From assembly GCA_019634735.1 (NCBI GenBank), contig JAHCAT010000001.1, positions 529,227-593,226 of the forward strand: a stretch of 64,000 bases of DNA, read 5' to 3'. Source of the DNA: Lysobacterales bacterium (GTDB lineage: Bacteria > Pseudomonadota > Gammaproteobacteria > Xanthomonadales > UBA2363). Shown here piece after piece: positions 17,877 to 26,771 of this stretch. A program made the position numbers and the translations under genes. Position 1 is the first letter of the stretch; every line of letters starts with the position of its first letter. Under the pieces are notes generated by a model, which searched no databases, was not told the origin of the DNA, and was given only the letters and a program-made list of their open reading frames with translations.

Positions 17877-20509
17877 GGCACGGCCTCAGCAGCGTCAAGC
17901 ACGCATTCGCGGGGGCGCCCCCGCAGGTTGTAGTCGCTGGCCATCACCGCACCGTAGGCGCCGGCCAGGTCGAACAGCAGCAAGTCGCCGCTGGCGGTGC
18001 CTCGCGCCAGAAGACGGCCGGCGGCCAGGGTGTCGGCGCTCTCGCAGATCGGACCGACCACGTCGACGCGGAGGTCCGGCAGGCCATCCGGCCGGTCCAG
18101 GTTTTCAACGGGGTGCCACGCGTCGTAGAGCGCCGGCCTCAGCAGGGTGTGCATGCCGGCATCGACGCCGACGAACAGGCGTTCGCCCTTGCGCTTGACC
18201 TGGCGGACCCGGGTCAGCAGCACGCCGGCTTCGGCGACCAGGTAGCGGCCGGGCTCCATCCACAGCGCCAGGTGCGGATAGGCGCGGCGCAGTTCGGCCA
18301 GAGCGGCATCGAGCGCTGCCAGGTCCAGGCTGGGCTGGCCCGGCTGGTAGGGAACGCCCAGACCGCCGCCCAGGTTGAGGGCGGCCACGTCGGGCAAACG
18401 GTCGGCGAGGCTGGCCAGCTGCAGGCCGACCGCGCGCCAGTGCCCGGCATCGAGGATGCCCGAGCCCAGGTGTGCATGCAGGACCTCGACCCGGAGGCCG
18501 GCCGCCGCCGCCGCCGCGAGGGCTTCCGGCAGGTCGGCCAGCGGCAGTCCGAACTTGCTGTCCTGGCCGGTCCGTACGTGGGCATGCAGGCCACGGCCCG
18601 GACCCAGGTCCAGGCGCAGGGCGATGCCTGCGTCGAACGCACCGCCGGCAAGCGCGCGCAGCGGCTCCAGGCCGTCGATGCCGATCCGGGCGCCGCGCGC
18701 GAGCGCGTCCCGGTACTCCCCTGCGGTCGCCATGTTCGGGGTGAACAGCAGGCGCTCCGCGGGGAGGATCGGCAGGGCCGCCTGCACGGCATCCAGTTCG
18801 CCGGGCGAGACGCATTCGAAATCGAAGCCTTCCGCGGCCAGGACGCGCAGGACGTCCGCGTGCGGATTCGCCTTCACCGCGTAGTGCCAGCGGGCGACCG
18901 AAGGCAGCGCCGCCAGCGCGCGCGCCTTCGCCCTGACCGTGGCCAGGTCGTACACGTACATCGGCGTGGCCTCCGTGGCCAGCGCCTGGAGGGCGGGTGC
19001 GCGGTCGCGCCACCAGGGCCGGGCCCGTAGCACGCCGGCGCCGGCATACAGCTGCGCCCAGGAGGGGCCGAACACGGCGTCGTCCTCCGCCGGCAGTGCG
19101 CCGGAGGCGATCAGGGCGTCGTGCAGACGCGGCAACAGGCCTTCGGCGTCGACTTCGTCGAGCACGAAGGTCAGGTTGAGGTCGTTGCTCGACTGGCTGA
19201 TCAGGTGCACCCGCAGGCTGCCGATCTCGGCGAGCACGTCGCGAAGCCGGTACAGCAGGCCGCGCATGCCGCGCCCGACGAAGGTGATCGCCGTACAGGG
19301 CGTGATCGCGCGCACCCGGCAGAACCCGGCCAGCTCGGCGCACAGGGCGGCCAGGACGTCGGAGTCCACCAGGTTGTCGCTGGGATCGAGCGAGACGGTG
19401 ACATTGGTTTCCGCCGAACCGATCAGGTCGACCGACAGACCGTGCTTGCGGAACACCTGGAACACGTCGGCCAGGAAGCCGACCTGCTGCCACATGCCGA
19501 CCGTCTCCATCGACACCAGGGTGACGCCCCTGCGGCTGGAGACCGCCTTGATCGAGGGCGGCGCATCGGGCACTTCCGGACCGATCCGCGTGCCGTCGAG
19601 CTCGGGATGACCCGTGTCGCGGATCCACAGCGGCACGCCGGTACGACGCAGGGGGGACAGACAGCGCGGGTGCAGCATCTTTGCGCCCGTGGTGGCGATC
19701 TCCTGCGCCTCCTCGAAATCCAGGCGGCGCAGCAGCCTGGCCCCGGGCACCTCGCGCGGGTTGGCGCTGAACAGGCCTGCGACGTCACTCCAGATCTCCA
19801 CCCGCGAGGCGTCCAGGCTGGCACCGAAGTAGGCGGCGGAAGTGTCCGAGCCACCCCGGCCCAGCAGCACCGTGCAGCCATCCGCGTTGCGGGCGATGAA
19901 GCCCTGGGTGATGAACACCGCTGCAGCCCGGCCTGCGAGCCGCTCGCGCAGCGCATCGTCGCGCCCGACCGGCACGCTGGCCGAGAGCCAGTGCGCCCAT
20001 CCGACCTGGTTGGCGACCGGCTGCGCAAGCAGGCAGTCGCGCGCGTCCAGCCAGCGCGACGCAAGGCCAGCCTTGCGAAGCGCGGCATTGCCCAGCGTGC
20101 TGGACATCAGCTCGCCCAGCGCCATCAGCTCCGCCTGCCTGGCCCAGGGCCCGCTGCACTCGCCGGTCGCACCGACCGCCACGGCGAGCTCGGCCAGGCG
20201 GGCCAGCCAGGGCGACAGCAGGCCGGGGTCGACGCCGAGCTGGTTCGCGAAATCGATGTGCCGCTGGGCGAGTTCGGCGGCCCGCTGGCGCCGGACGTCG
20301 ACGTCGGCCTCCTCGGCGATCGCCTTCAGGGCGTCGGTGGCGCCAGCCAGCGCCGAGACCACCAGCATCACCCGCGCACCCTCGCCCAGGCGCTCCCGCG
20401 CCAGTCCGGCGATGGTCGGCCAGCATTCCGCGCGGCCGACGCTGCTGCCGCCGAACTTGAGCACGATCCAGGGTGCATCCGGAGGCAGCGGACGGGCGGG
20501 GTCGGTCAT
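17873..20509 (-). CDS. bifunctional aspartate kinase / diaminopimelate decarboxylase
   Basis: 878 residues, a fusion of the first and last steps of lysine synthesis. Residues about 10-470 are aspartate kinase (IVLKFGGSSVG with K18; tandem ACT regions around ETNVTVSLD and DLNLTFVLDEVD). Residues about 490-878 are PLP-dependent DAP decarboxylase, with PLP lysine K546 in YAVKANP, LNLGGGLGVPY for the phosphate, and CESADTLA for the dimer-shared Cys. This fusion is typical of Xanthomonadales. The start at MTDPARPLPP is chosen because the upstream extension lacks homology. murL follows with an ATGA overlap. Lysine feedback through the ACT domains is likely from family knowledge. Confidence 0.93.
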   Translation of the reverse strand: MTDPARPLPPDAPWIVLKFGGSSVGRAECWPTIAGLARERLGEGARVMLVVSALAGATDALKAIAEEADVDVRRQRAAELAQRHIDFANQLGVDPGLLSPWLARLAELAVAVGATGECSGPWARQAELMALGELMSSTLGNAALRKAGLASRWLDARDCLLAQPVANQVGWAHWLSASVPVGRDDALRERLAGRAAAVFITQGFIARNADGCTVLLGRGGSDTSAAYFGASLDASRVEIWSDVAGLFSANPREVPGARLLRRLDFEEAQEIATTGAKMLHPRCLSPLRRTGVPLWIRDTGHPELDGTRIGPEVPDAPPSIKAVSSRRGVTLVSMETVGMWQQVGFLADVFQVFRKHGLSVDLIGSAETNVTVSLDPSDNLVDSDVLAALCAELAGFCRVRAITPCTAITFVGRGMRGLLYRLRDVLAEIGSLRVHLISQSSNDLNLTFVLDEVDAEGLLPRLHDALIASGALPAEDDAVFGPSWAQLYAGAGVLRARPWWRDRAPALQALATEATPMYVYDLATVRAKARALAALPSVARWHYAVKANPHADVLRVLAAEGFDFECVSPGELDAVQAALPILPAERLLFTPNMATAGEYRDALARGARIGIDGLEPLRALAGGAFDAGIALRLDLGPGRGLHAHVRTGQDSKFGLPLADLPEALAAAAAAGLRVEVLHAHLGSGILDAGHWRAVGLQLASLADRLPDVAALNLGGGLGVPYQPGQPSLDLAALDAALAELRRAYPHLALWMEPGRYLVAEAGVLLTRVRQVKRKGERLFVGVDAGMHTLLRPALYDAWHPVENLDRPDGLPDLRVDVVGPICESADTLAAGRLLARGTASGDLLLFDLAGAYGAVMASDYNLRGRPRECVLDAAEAVP

Positions 20510-20637
20510 CGCATCGCAGGTCTGTGTCGAAGCGGCATTCTGCCCGAGCCGGAGGAACCACAAAAGCGCCTGCCCCGTGCTGGCGCGCATCGCCTCATCG
20601 GCGCTCGCCCGACGGCGCCGGGGCGGCGTACCGGCGC

Positions 20638-21138
20638 TCAGAAGGGACCGATCGCATGCGCCTGTGCGATCAGCTCGCGCCGCCGCTCCGGCGGCAGGGG
20701 CCTGGGGAAGTGCACCAGCAGGTGGGGGTGTCCGGTCGGCTCGAAGCCGGCCGCGCAGGTCTCCCTGATCGCCAGGGCGTCTCCGCTGTAGCCGAACAGG
20801 GCGCTGCAGCGGTCGGCGTAGATGGCCAGCGATCGCACCAGGGTATGCCGGTAGATGCCGCCGACCGTGCGCAGCGCCTGGCGGTCCGCCGCCGGCAGCC
20901 GGCGCAGCAGCCGGTCGTCCGAACAGGCGCCGCCGCCCAGCAGGATGTCGCCGTCGCGGCTCCAGTGGATGTAGCAGGCCGGGTGCCGGCTGCCCTGGTC
21001 GTCGACCCAGAACCCCACCACGTGCAGCGGGAAATCCGGGATCTCGAGTCGGTAGCGGCGCCGGAACAGCGCGCGGGCCAGCGTGTGGCCGTCCTCGACC
21101 TCCTCCACGGGAAAGCGCTGGTTGACGTCGGGGATCAT
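20638..21138 (-). CDS. conserved hypothetical protein
   Basis: 166 residues, no signal peptide and no membrane span. I do not recognise a named family. It contains FPLHVVGFWVDDQG, CYIHWSRDGDILLGGG and a C-terminal HPHLLVHFPRPLPPERR. The HWSRD..LGGG pattern and several Cys and His residues could form a small enzyme-like fold, but this is a guess. The ATG at 21136-21138 was taken because upstream in-frame sequence is arginine-rich non-coding type. It lies between the lysine operon and the 5'-nucleotidase on the same strand, separated by 128 and 80 bases. Confidence 0.65.
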   Translation of the reverse strand: MIPDVNQRFPVEEVEDGHTLARALFRRRYRLEIPDFPLHVVGFWVDDQGSRHPACYIHWSRDGDILLGGGACSDDRLLRRLPAADRQALRTVGGIYRHTLVRSLAIYADRCSALFGYSGDALAIRETCAAGFEPTGHPHLLVHFPRPLPPERRRELIAQAHAIGPF

Positions 21139-21218
21139 GGGCGGGCGGCGGGCCTGGCTTGCTGCGGGGCGGGCAAGCATAAACGACGCGCCGGCCGACC
21201 GCGGGTCCGGCGCGTCGA

Positions 21219-22136
21219 TCAGGGGTTGCCGACGCCGTGCGGCACGTGGCCGGTGGCGACGAAGCGCCGCGCCGATTCCGTGTTGGCCCCGGAATCGTCG
21301 AAGAAGATGTCGGCGGCGAAGGCCTCCAGGAACGGCCCCTTGGCGAGCCCGCCCAGGAACACCGCCTCGTCGAGCCTGACGCCCCACTGGCGCAGGGTCA
21401 GGATCACACGCTTGTGGGCCGGCGCCGAACGCGCCGTCACCAGCGCCGTGCGGATCGGCGGATCGTCGGCCGGGAACTGCGACTGCAGCGCGTGCAGGGC
21501 GGCCAGGAAGCCCCGGAACGGGCCGCCGGACAGCGGCTGGCCGGCATGCTCGGATTCGTGGCGGGCGAACGCGTCGACGCCCTGCTCCTGGGAGATGCGC
21601 TCGGACTCGTCGCCGAACACCACCGCATCGCCGTCGAAGGCGATCCGCAGCGGCCCGTCGGGGTCGCCGCCGATCGCCGAGGACAGGATGGTCGCGGCCG
21701 CCACCCCGGCCGCCAGTGCGCGGCGCACGTCCTCGCCGTTGGCCGAAAGGAACAGGTCCGCGTCGAACGGCCGGATGTAGGGATACGGCGGGGCGCCGCC
21801 GGTGAAGGCGGCGCGAACGATGTCCAGGCCGTAGTGCTGGATGGAATTGAACACGCGCAGGCCGGTGTCGCTGGAGTTCCGCGACAACAGGATGACCTCG
21901 ACCAGGCGCTGGCCGGCGCGCTGGTTCAGCGACAGCAGCTTGCGCACCAGGCCGAAGGCGACGCCCGGTGCCAGCGGCTGGTCCTCGCGCGCCACCTGGT
22001 AGCGGCCGTAGGCGTCGACGCCTTCGCGTTCGAACACCGTATGGCTGTCGTCCAGGTCGAACAGGGTGCGCGAGGAGATCGCGACGACCAGGCGCCGGTC
22101 CGGCGGACCGGGCGGCATGGCGTCATTCGAACTCAT
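21219..22136 (-). CDS. 5'-nucleotidase, NT5C1-like
   Basis: 305 residues of the cytosolic 5'-nucleotidase type, a HAD-like enzyme that dephosphorylates nucleoside monophosphates. The family start VVAISSRTLFDLDDSHTVFE holds the nucleophile region, and VILLSRNSSDTGLRVFNSI and FDGDAVVFGDESERI are characteristic later blocks. It overlaps the subtilase gene by 14 bases and is the third gene in the nadK - subtilase - nucleotidase run. NAD kinase and nucleotidase together could tune NAD(P) and nucleotide pools, but the secreted protease between them does not fit that reading. Confidence 0.85.
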   Translation of the reverse strand: MSSNDAMPPGPPDRRLVVAISSRTLFDLDDSHTVFEREGVDAYGRYQVAREDQPLAPGVAFGLVRKLLSLNQRAGQRLVEVILLSRNSSDTGLRVFNSIQHYGLDIVRAAFTGGAPPYPYIRPFDADLFLSANGEDVRRALAAGVAAATILSSAIGGDPDGPLRIAFDGDAVVFGDESERISQEQGVDAFARHESEHAGQPLSGGPFRGFLAALHALQSQFPADDPPIRTALVTARSAPAHKRVILTLRQWGVRLDEAVFLGGLAKGPFLEAFAADIFFDDSGANTESARRFVATGHVPHGVGNP

Positions 22137-23613
22137 CGAAGAACAGGGTATCGCTGGTCAACTGCCAGGCTGCCGCGACATCGATGCGTCCCCAGCCACT
22201 GACCGGGTTGGGTACCGAGGCGGCGGGGATGCCGGCGCAGACCTGGGCATGGCCGACCGGCACCGCGGACCGCCGCAGCAACTTCTCGATGCGGGCGACC
22301 CGGCCGCGCAGGCGCTCGTCGCCGGAGATCAGCAGGGCGACCGCGCCGGCGACGTGCGGCCCGGCCATGCTGGTGCCGGAGAAGGTCCCGTAGCTGGTGG
22401 TGCTGGTCCGGGTCGCCGAGCGCACCGAGGAGCCCGGCGCCACCACATCCGGCTTCGGCCGGCTGCCGATGCCTGCCGCCACCGGCCCACGGCTGGAGAA
22501 GCCGCTCATGGCATTGGCGCTGGTCGTCGATCCGACCGTGAAACTGGCATCGTAGATGGCCGGTGGATCGACGATGGTGCCGCACGACGAGCCGCTGTTG
22601 CCCGCCGAGACCACCACGACGATACCCGCCGTGCGCACGTTGACCACCGCCTGCTCGAGGATGGCCGGCGTGGTGCAGCCTTCGGAGGGCGGACAGCCCC
22701 AGCTGTTGTTGATGACGTCAGGCGCCAGGTCGGGCCGGGGGTTGCCGCCGGCCAGGTCGGTGGGCGCCACGAACCACTGGAAACACTCGATGTAGGTCGA
22801 CGGCGTGCCATTGCCGCGCTCCATATTGCGGCAGGCGACCCAGTGCGCGTCCGGCGCTACCCCGATCTGATTGCTGCCGCCGTCGTCGCCGGTGATCGTG
22901 CCGATCGTGTGGGTGCCGTGGTTGTTGTCGTCGCAAGGCGACTGCGCGTTCAGGCCGCAGGGATTGGTGCCGGTGCCGATGATTGCGCGGATCGCGTCGT
23001 GCCAATGATGGTCGTGGCTGGCGGTGGCGCCGTTCCAGCCTCGATAGCTGTCGCGCAGCGCAGCGTGGTCCCAGCGCACGCCGGTGTCCTGGCCGCCGAC
23101 AGTGACGCCCTGGCCGCGGATGCCCAGCGCCCACAGGACGGGCGCACCGATCCGGTCGACGCCCCACTCGATGGCGGCGGGCGCGCGGATCACCGGCTCC
23201 TCGACCGGGACCGGCAAGGCGCGCGGCGCGTCGTCCAGCACGGCATGCACCCCGGCACGGTCGGCCAGCGCCGCCAGTTGCGCTGCGGTCGCCTCGACGC
23301 GCACGGCGTTGACCAGCCAATAGCCCCGATGATCGATGCCGAGCCGGTCGAGCTCCCCGGCCAGCCGCTCCTGGCTGGCCGCCGCGTGCGCGCGCCAGTG
23401 GCCGACCAGGCGCTCCCGCCAGCGGGCCGGGGATTCGCCTGCATGGCGCACGGGCGGCGAGGCGGACTCGAGCTGCACCAGCGCCGCGCGCATCCCCGGA
23501 AAATCGCGAAGCGCCGGATCCAGGCTGCCGGCGAGCGATTGCCCGCCCGCCAGCAGGGCGGTCAGCGAGGCGGCGAGCACGAGGGGGTTGCGGCGATCAG
23601 GCGAACTGCTCAT
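22123..23613 (-). CDS. secreted subtilisin-like serine peptidase (S8) with C-terminal FFDEFE tag
   Basis: 496 residues. A signal peptide ([19 protein letters not shown]) is followed by an inhibitor-like prodomain (about 90-135) and an S8 catalytic domain with D176 ([10 protein letters not shown]), H232 (NNHGTHTIG) and S415 ([10 protein letters not shown]); N303 is in the oxyanion area. Many Cys residues (C219, C227, C313, C344) suit an extracellular protein. The chain ends soon after the catalytic domain with TLFFDEFE, a variant of the C-terminal motif found on four other secreted proteins here. The start at 23611-23613 begins the signal peptide and overlaps nadK by 17 bases. Confidence 0.92.
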   Translation of the reverse strand: MSSSPDRRNPLVLAASLTALLAGGQSLAGSLDPALRDFPGMRAALVQLESASPPVRHAGESPARWRERLVGHWRAHAAASQERLAGELDRLGIDHRGYWLVNAVRVEATAAQLAALADRAGVHAVLDDAPRALPVPVEEPVIRAPAAIEWGVDRIGAPVLWALGIRGQGVTVGGQDTGVRWDHAALRDSYRGWNGATASHDHHWHDAIRAIIGTGTNPCGLNAQSPCDDNNHGTHTIGTITGDDGGSNQIGVAPDAHWVACRNMERGNGTPSTYIECFQWFVAPTDLAGGNPRPDLAPDVINNSWGCPPSEGCTTPAILEQAVVNVRTAGIVVVVSAGNSGSSCGTIVDPPAIYDASFTVGSTTSANAMSGFSSRGPVAAGIGSRPKPDVVAPGSSVRSATRTSTTSYGTFSGTSMAGPHVAGAVALLISGDERLRGRVARIEKLLRRSAVPVGHAQVCAGIPAASVPNPVSGWGRIDVAAAWQLTSDTLFFDEFE

Positions 23614-24361
23614 TGAGGATGCGCTCTTCCAGGTTGTGGTCGGGGTCGAACAGCAGCGTGACCGAACGTTCGTGCGCTTCGCGCACGCGCACCTCGACGA
23701 CGTTGCGGACTTCGTGGGCGTCGGCGGTGGCGCTGACCGGCCGCTTGTCCGGGTCCAGCACCTCGAGCACGATCTCGGCATCGCTGCGCAGGATCGCACC
23801 ACGCCAGCGGCGCGGCCGGAACGGCGCGAGCGGGGTCAGGGCCAGCACCTGGCTGGCCAGCGGCAGGATCGGGCCGTGCGCGCTGAGGTTGTAGGCGGTG
23901 CTGCCGGCGGGCGTCGCCACCAGCACCCCGTCGCAGACCAGCTCCGGCAGGCGCACGCGGTCGTTGACGTGGACGCGCAGATGGGCGGTCTGCCGGGTCT
24001 GGCGCAGCAGGGAGACCTCGTTGTAGGCCAGCGCCTCGACGCTGGCGCCCGATTCGCCCTGTGCGAGCATCTGCAGGGGTGCCAGGACCGCCGAACGCGC
24101 CTGGCCGATCCGCTCGACCAGGTCGCCCGCCTCGAACTGGTTCATCAGGAAACCGACCGTGCCCAGCTTCATGCCGTAGACCGGGCGACCCTCCCGCCCG
24201 TGCCGGTGCAGGGTCTGCAGCATCAGGCCATCGCCGCCGAGCGCGACGATCACGTCGGCGCCCGCCGGGCCGGCATCCCCGTAGCGCGCCTGGAGCTGCT
24301 CCTGGGCCGCGCGGGCGGCGTCGGTGCGTGCGGCGATGAAGGTCAGGCGCGGGTTGCTCAC
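23597..24361 (-). CDS. nadK: NAD kinase
   Basis: 254 residues. It phosphorylates NAD to NADP. The catalytic GGDG is at 42-45 and the NE/D motif region follows at [26 protein letters not shown], the adenine-ribose loop, is intact. Somewhat shorter than the E. coli enzyme, as usual for the Xanthomonas type. It is the first gene of an overlapping run (17 bases with the subtilase), which is an unusual partner for NAD kinase. Confidence 0.93.
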   Translation of the reverse strand: MSNPRLTFIAARTDAARAAQEQLQARYGDAGPAGADVIVALGGDGLMLQTLHRHGREGRPVYGMKLGTVGFLMNQFEAGDLVERIGQARSAVLAPLQMLAQGESGASVEALAYNEVSLLRQTRQTAHLRVHVNDRVRLPELVCDGVLVATPAGSTAYNLSAHGPILPLASQVLALTPLAPFRPRRWRGAILRSDAEIVLEVLDPDKRPVSATADAHEVRNVVEVRVREAHERSVTLLFDPDHNLEERILNEQFA

Positions 24362-24430
24362 CGCGGCAGTCTAGCCCGGAACCGGCGCCGCAAACGCGCG
24401 TCCGACGCATGCGCCGTCCGGGAACGGCCG

Positions 24431-26638
24431 CTACTGCTGGAAGCCATCGGCGAAGATGCGATCGCCGCCTTCGAATAGCGCCAGGGCCCGCCGCGACGTG
24501 CCGGCGATGCCGACGAAGCCGCCGGCGACGGCAAGGCCGCCGACCGGTCCCGGTCCAAGGGCGTCCACCCGTCCCTGCACCAGCGGCCGCCAGGACGGAT
24601 CGGCGGCACCCGTCACGGTGTCCAGGCGCAGCACGCAGCTGCAAGGCGAGCCGTGCACCGAGACCAGCTCGCCACCGGCATGGATGACCTGTCCGCCCTC
24701 GGCGCGCAGCGCCCGCACCGACGGGCCGGTCAGGCCGGCATCCCAGCCCGGATCGGCGGCACCCGACGGACCGGCAAGCCGGACAAGACGGTTGCGGGCC
24801 AGCCCGCCGGCCAGCCCGAACTCGCCTCCGGCGTAGATCGCGCCGGCACCGTCGCGGGCCAGCGCCAGCACCGGCCCGTCGGCACCCGGGTTCCAGGCCA
24901 GATCTGGCTGCCCGGAAGCAAGCTGCAGCCGCCCGAGGTTCTGCCGGGGTTGACCCGCCAGCACGCCGAAGTCGCCACCCACATGCAACAGACCCCCGTC
25001 GAGCAGCAGGCTGTGGACCGCGCCGTCGGCACCGGGGTCGAAGACGGGGTCGACCGCGCCGGCGGCATCCAGCCGCGCCAGGCGCGCGCGCGGCAAGCCG
25101 CCGATCACCTCGAAGGACCCGGCGACGATCAGCGCGCCGCCCGCGGTCCGCACCAGTGCCCGGACGGTGCCGAACGGGGCGGGGTTCCAGGAAGGGTCCA
25201 GGGTGCCGGTGGCATCTTCCAGGAATCTGGCAAGGTTCAGACGGACCGTGCCGCCAGCGCGGTTGAAGTCGCCGCCGGCGATCACGGCGCCATCCGCCTC
25301 CGCGAGCGCGAGCACCACGTCGTTGGTCTCCGGCGCCCAGTCAGCATCGATCTCGCCATCGGCCATCACCCTCAGAAGGTTGCCCCGCTGCAGGCCATTG
25401 GCCAGGTCGAAACGCCCCCCCGCAACCAGCGTGCCACCCGGCCGCGCCAGCAGCGCCCGGACTTCGCCGGCACTGCCCACCGCCTGCAGCGGCCCCTGCG
25501 GCACGCCGGTCGGGTCGAGTCGGACGAGACCGAGGCGTGGCTGTCCGGCGACCCGGGCGAACAGGCCGCCCGCCACCACGCCACCGCCGGGAACCGGCGC
25601 CAGGCTCCAGACCCGGGCGTCGCCGTTGGCGACGAACGCCGGGTCCGCGACGGCCGGTGCGGTCGCGGACAGGCGGGCCAGCATCTCCCGGGGCTCGCCG
25701 GCCAGGTTGCGGAAGGTGCCGCCGGCATAGATGCCGCCATCGTTCGCGGCGAGCGCATAGACGACACCGTCCGGGGCCGGCAGCCAACCGGCGTCGAGCT
25801 GCCCGGTGCCGGCATCGACCCGCGCCAGACGGCCGGTCGGCTGGCCCGACAACGTGCCGAAGTTGCCGCCGACATGCAGCCACCCCGCCGACAGCACCAG
25901 CGCGTTGACCAAGCCATCGGCGTCGACCTGCCAGGCGCCATCGACCTGGCCGGCACTGTCGATCCGCGCCAGCCCGCTGCGGGCGACGCCATCCACGGTC
26001 TGGAAGCTGCCGCCCGCATAGAGCCAGCCCGCTGCGCTCGCCAGGGCGAGGACTGGCCCATCGGCATCGGCCACGAAGCCCGGATCGGTCAGGCCGCTGG
26101 CGGCCAGCACGCGCGCCAGTCGCGCCCGCGGCTGGCCACCGACGGTCAGGAAGTCGCCGCCCACGTACAACGCGGTGCCGTCCAGGTGCAGGACGTGCAC
26201 CGGTCCGCTGGTATCCGCCTGCCAGCCGGCATCGACCACGCCCGCGCCGGTCAGGCGCGCGACGCCGGCGCGGGACGTGCCACCGATGACCGAGAACGCC
26301 CCGCCAGCGTAGATGTCGCCCCCGGCATCGACGACCAGCGATGCCACCGGCCCATTGGCGCCCGGGTTCCAGTCGGGATCGACGCTGCCGTCCGGCCTCA
26401 GCCGCGCCAGGCTGGCGCGAGCCAGCCCGCCGGCCTGGCTGAAGTTGCCTCCGAATACCAGGCCACCATCGGACTGGCGGACGACGGCCAGCACCTCCCC
26501 GGCGACGACCAGGTCCAGATCCGGCAGCGGCAGGGGCGTGGGCGCGGGCTGCGCCAGGACCGACCCGGTCAGCAGGGAAAGCCAGAGGATCGGAGCGATC
26601 CTGCGTCTTGCCGGAATCCGCGAAGTGTGCGCTTGCAT
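24431..26638 (-). CDS. secreted delta-60 repeat beta-propeller protein with IFADGFQQ tag
   Basis: 735 residues: a signal peptide (APILWLSLLTGSVLA), then about fourteen ~45-50-residue repeats. Each repeat carries a core like IYAGGxFxxxGGxxRxxLARL with a D-x-x-W-x-P/A-x-x-x-G-P-V connector, the delta-60 (DUF5122) repeat, expected to fold as one or two beta propellers. No catalytic motif is visible; a surface or extracellular binding role is a guess. The last repeats degrade (CSCVLRLD, RRALALFEGG) before the end DRIFADGFQQ. It stands alone, 69 bases upstream of the nadK start, on the same strand. Confidence 0.85.
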   Translation of the reverse strand: MQAHTSRIPARRRIAPILWLSLLTGSVLAQPAPTPLPLPDLDLVVAGEVLAVVRQSDGGLVFGGNFSQAGGLARASLARLRPDGSVDPDWNPGANGPVASLVVDAGGDIYAGGAFSVIGGTSRAGVARLTGAGVVDAGWQADTSGPVHVLHLDGTALYVGGDFLTVGGQPRARLARVLAASGLTDPGFVADADGPVLALASAAGWLYAGGSFQTVDGVARSGLARIDSAGQVDGAWQVDADGLVNALVLSAGWLHVGGNFGTLSGQPTGRLARVDAGTGQLDAGWLPAPDGVVYALAANDGGIYAGGTFRNLAGEPREMLARLSATAPAVADPAFVANGDARVWSLAPVPGGGVVAGGLFARVAGQPRLGLVRLDPTGVPQGPLQAVGSAGEVRALLARPGGTLVAGGRFDLANGLQRGNLLRVMADGEIDADWAPETNDVVLALAEADGAVIAGGDFNRAGGTVRLNLARFLEDATGTLDPSWNPAPFGTVRALVRTAGGALIVAGSFEVIGGLPRARLARLDAAGAVDPVFDPGADGAVHSLLLDGGLLHVGGDFGVLAGQPRQNLGRLQLASGQPDLAWNPGADGPVLALARDGAGAIYAGGEFGLAGGLARNRLVRLAGPSGAADPGWDAGLTGPSVRALRAEGGQVIHAGGELVSVHGSPCSCVLRLDTVTGAADPSWRPLVQGRVDALGPGPVGGLAVAGGFVGIAGTSRRALALFEGGDRIFADGFQQ

Positions 26639-26724
26639 GGTCGGGCGTCCTTGGCTCGGCTTGCCCCCGGGCAGGGTGGATCAGCGGCCCTCCGCTGCCT
26701 GTATACGATGCCACCATAGCGCCT

Positions 26725-26758
26725 GCCCCCCGGCGCCGCCAAGACGGCGCCGGGGGGC
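26725..26758. repeat. strong 14-bp hairpin between the propeller gene and gdh
   Basis: GCCCCCCGGCGCCG at 26725-26738 pairs perfectly with CGGCGCCGGGGGGC at 26745-26758 around the loop CCAAGA. It lies 14 bases after the gdh stop. No T-run follows on either strand, so it is not a standard intrinsic terminator, though it may protect or end the gdh transcript. Confidence 0.6.
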
Positions 26759-26771
26759 GTATCCGGGTGCC

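Noticed and set aside
26725..26758. Intrinsic terminator after gdh
   Set aside because: Perfect hairpin but no T-run on either strand; kept only as a hairpin.
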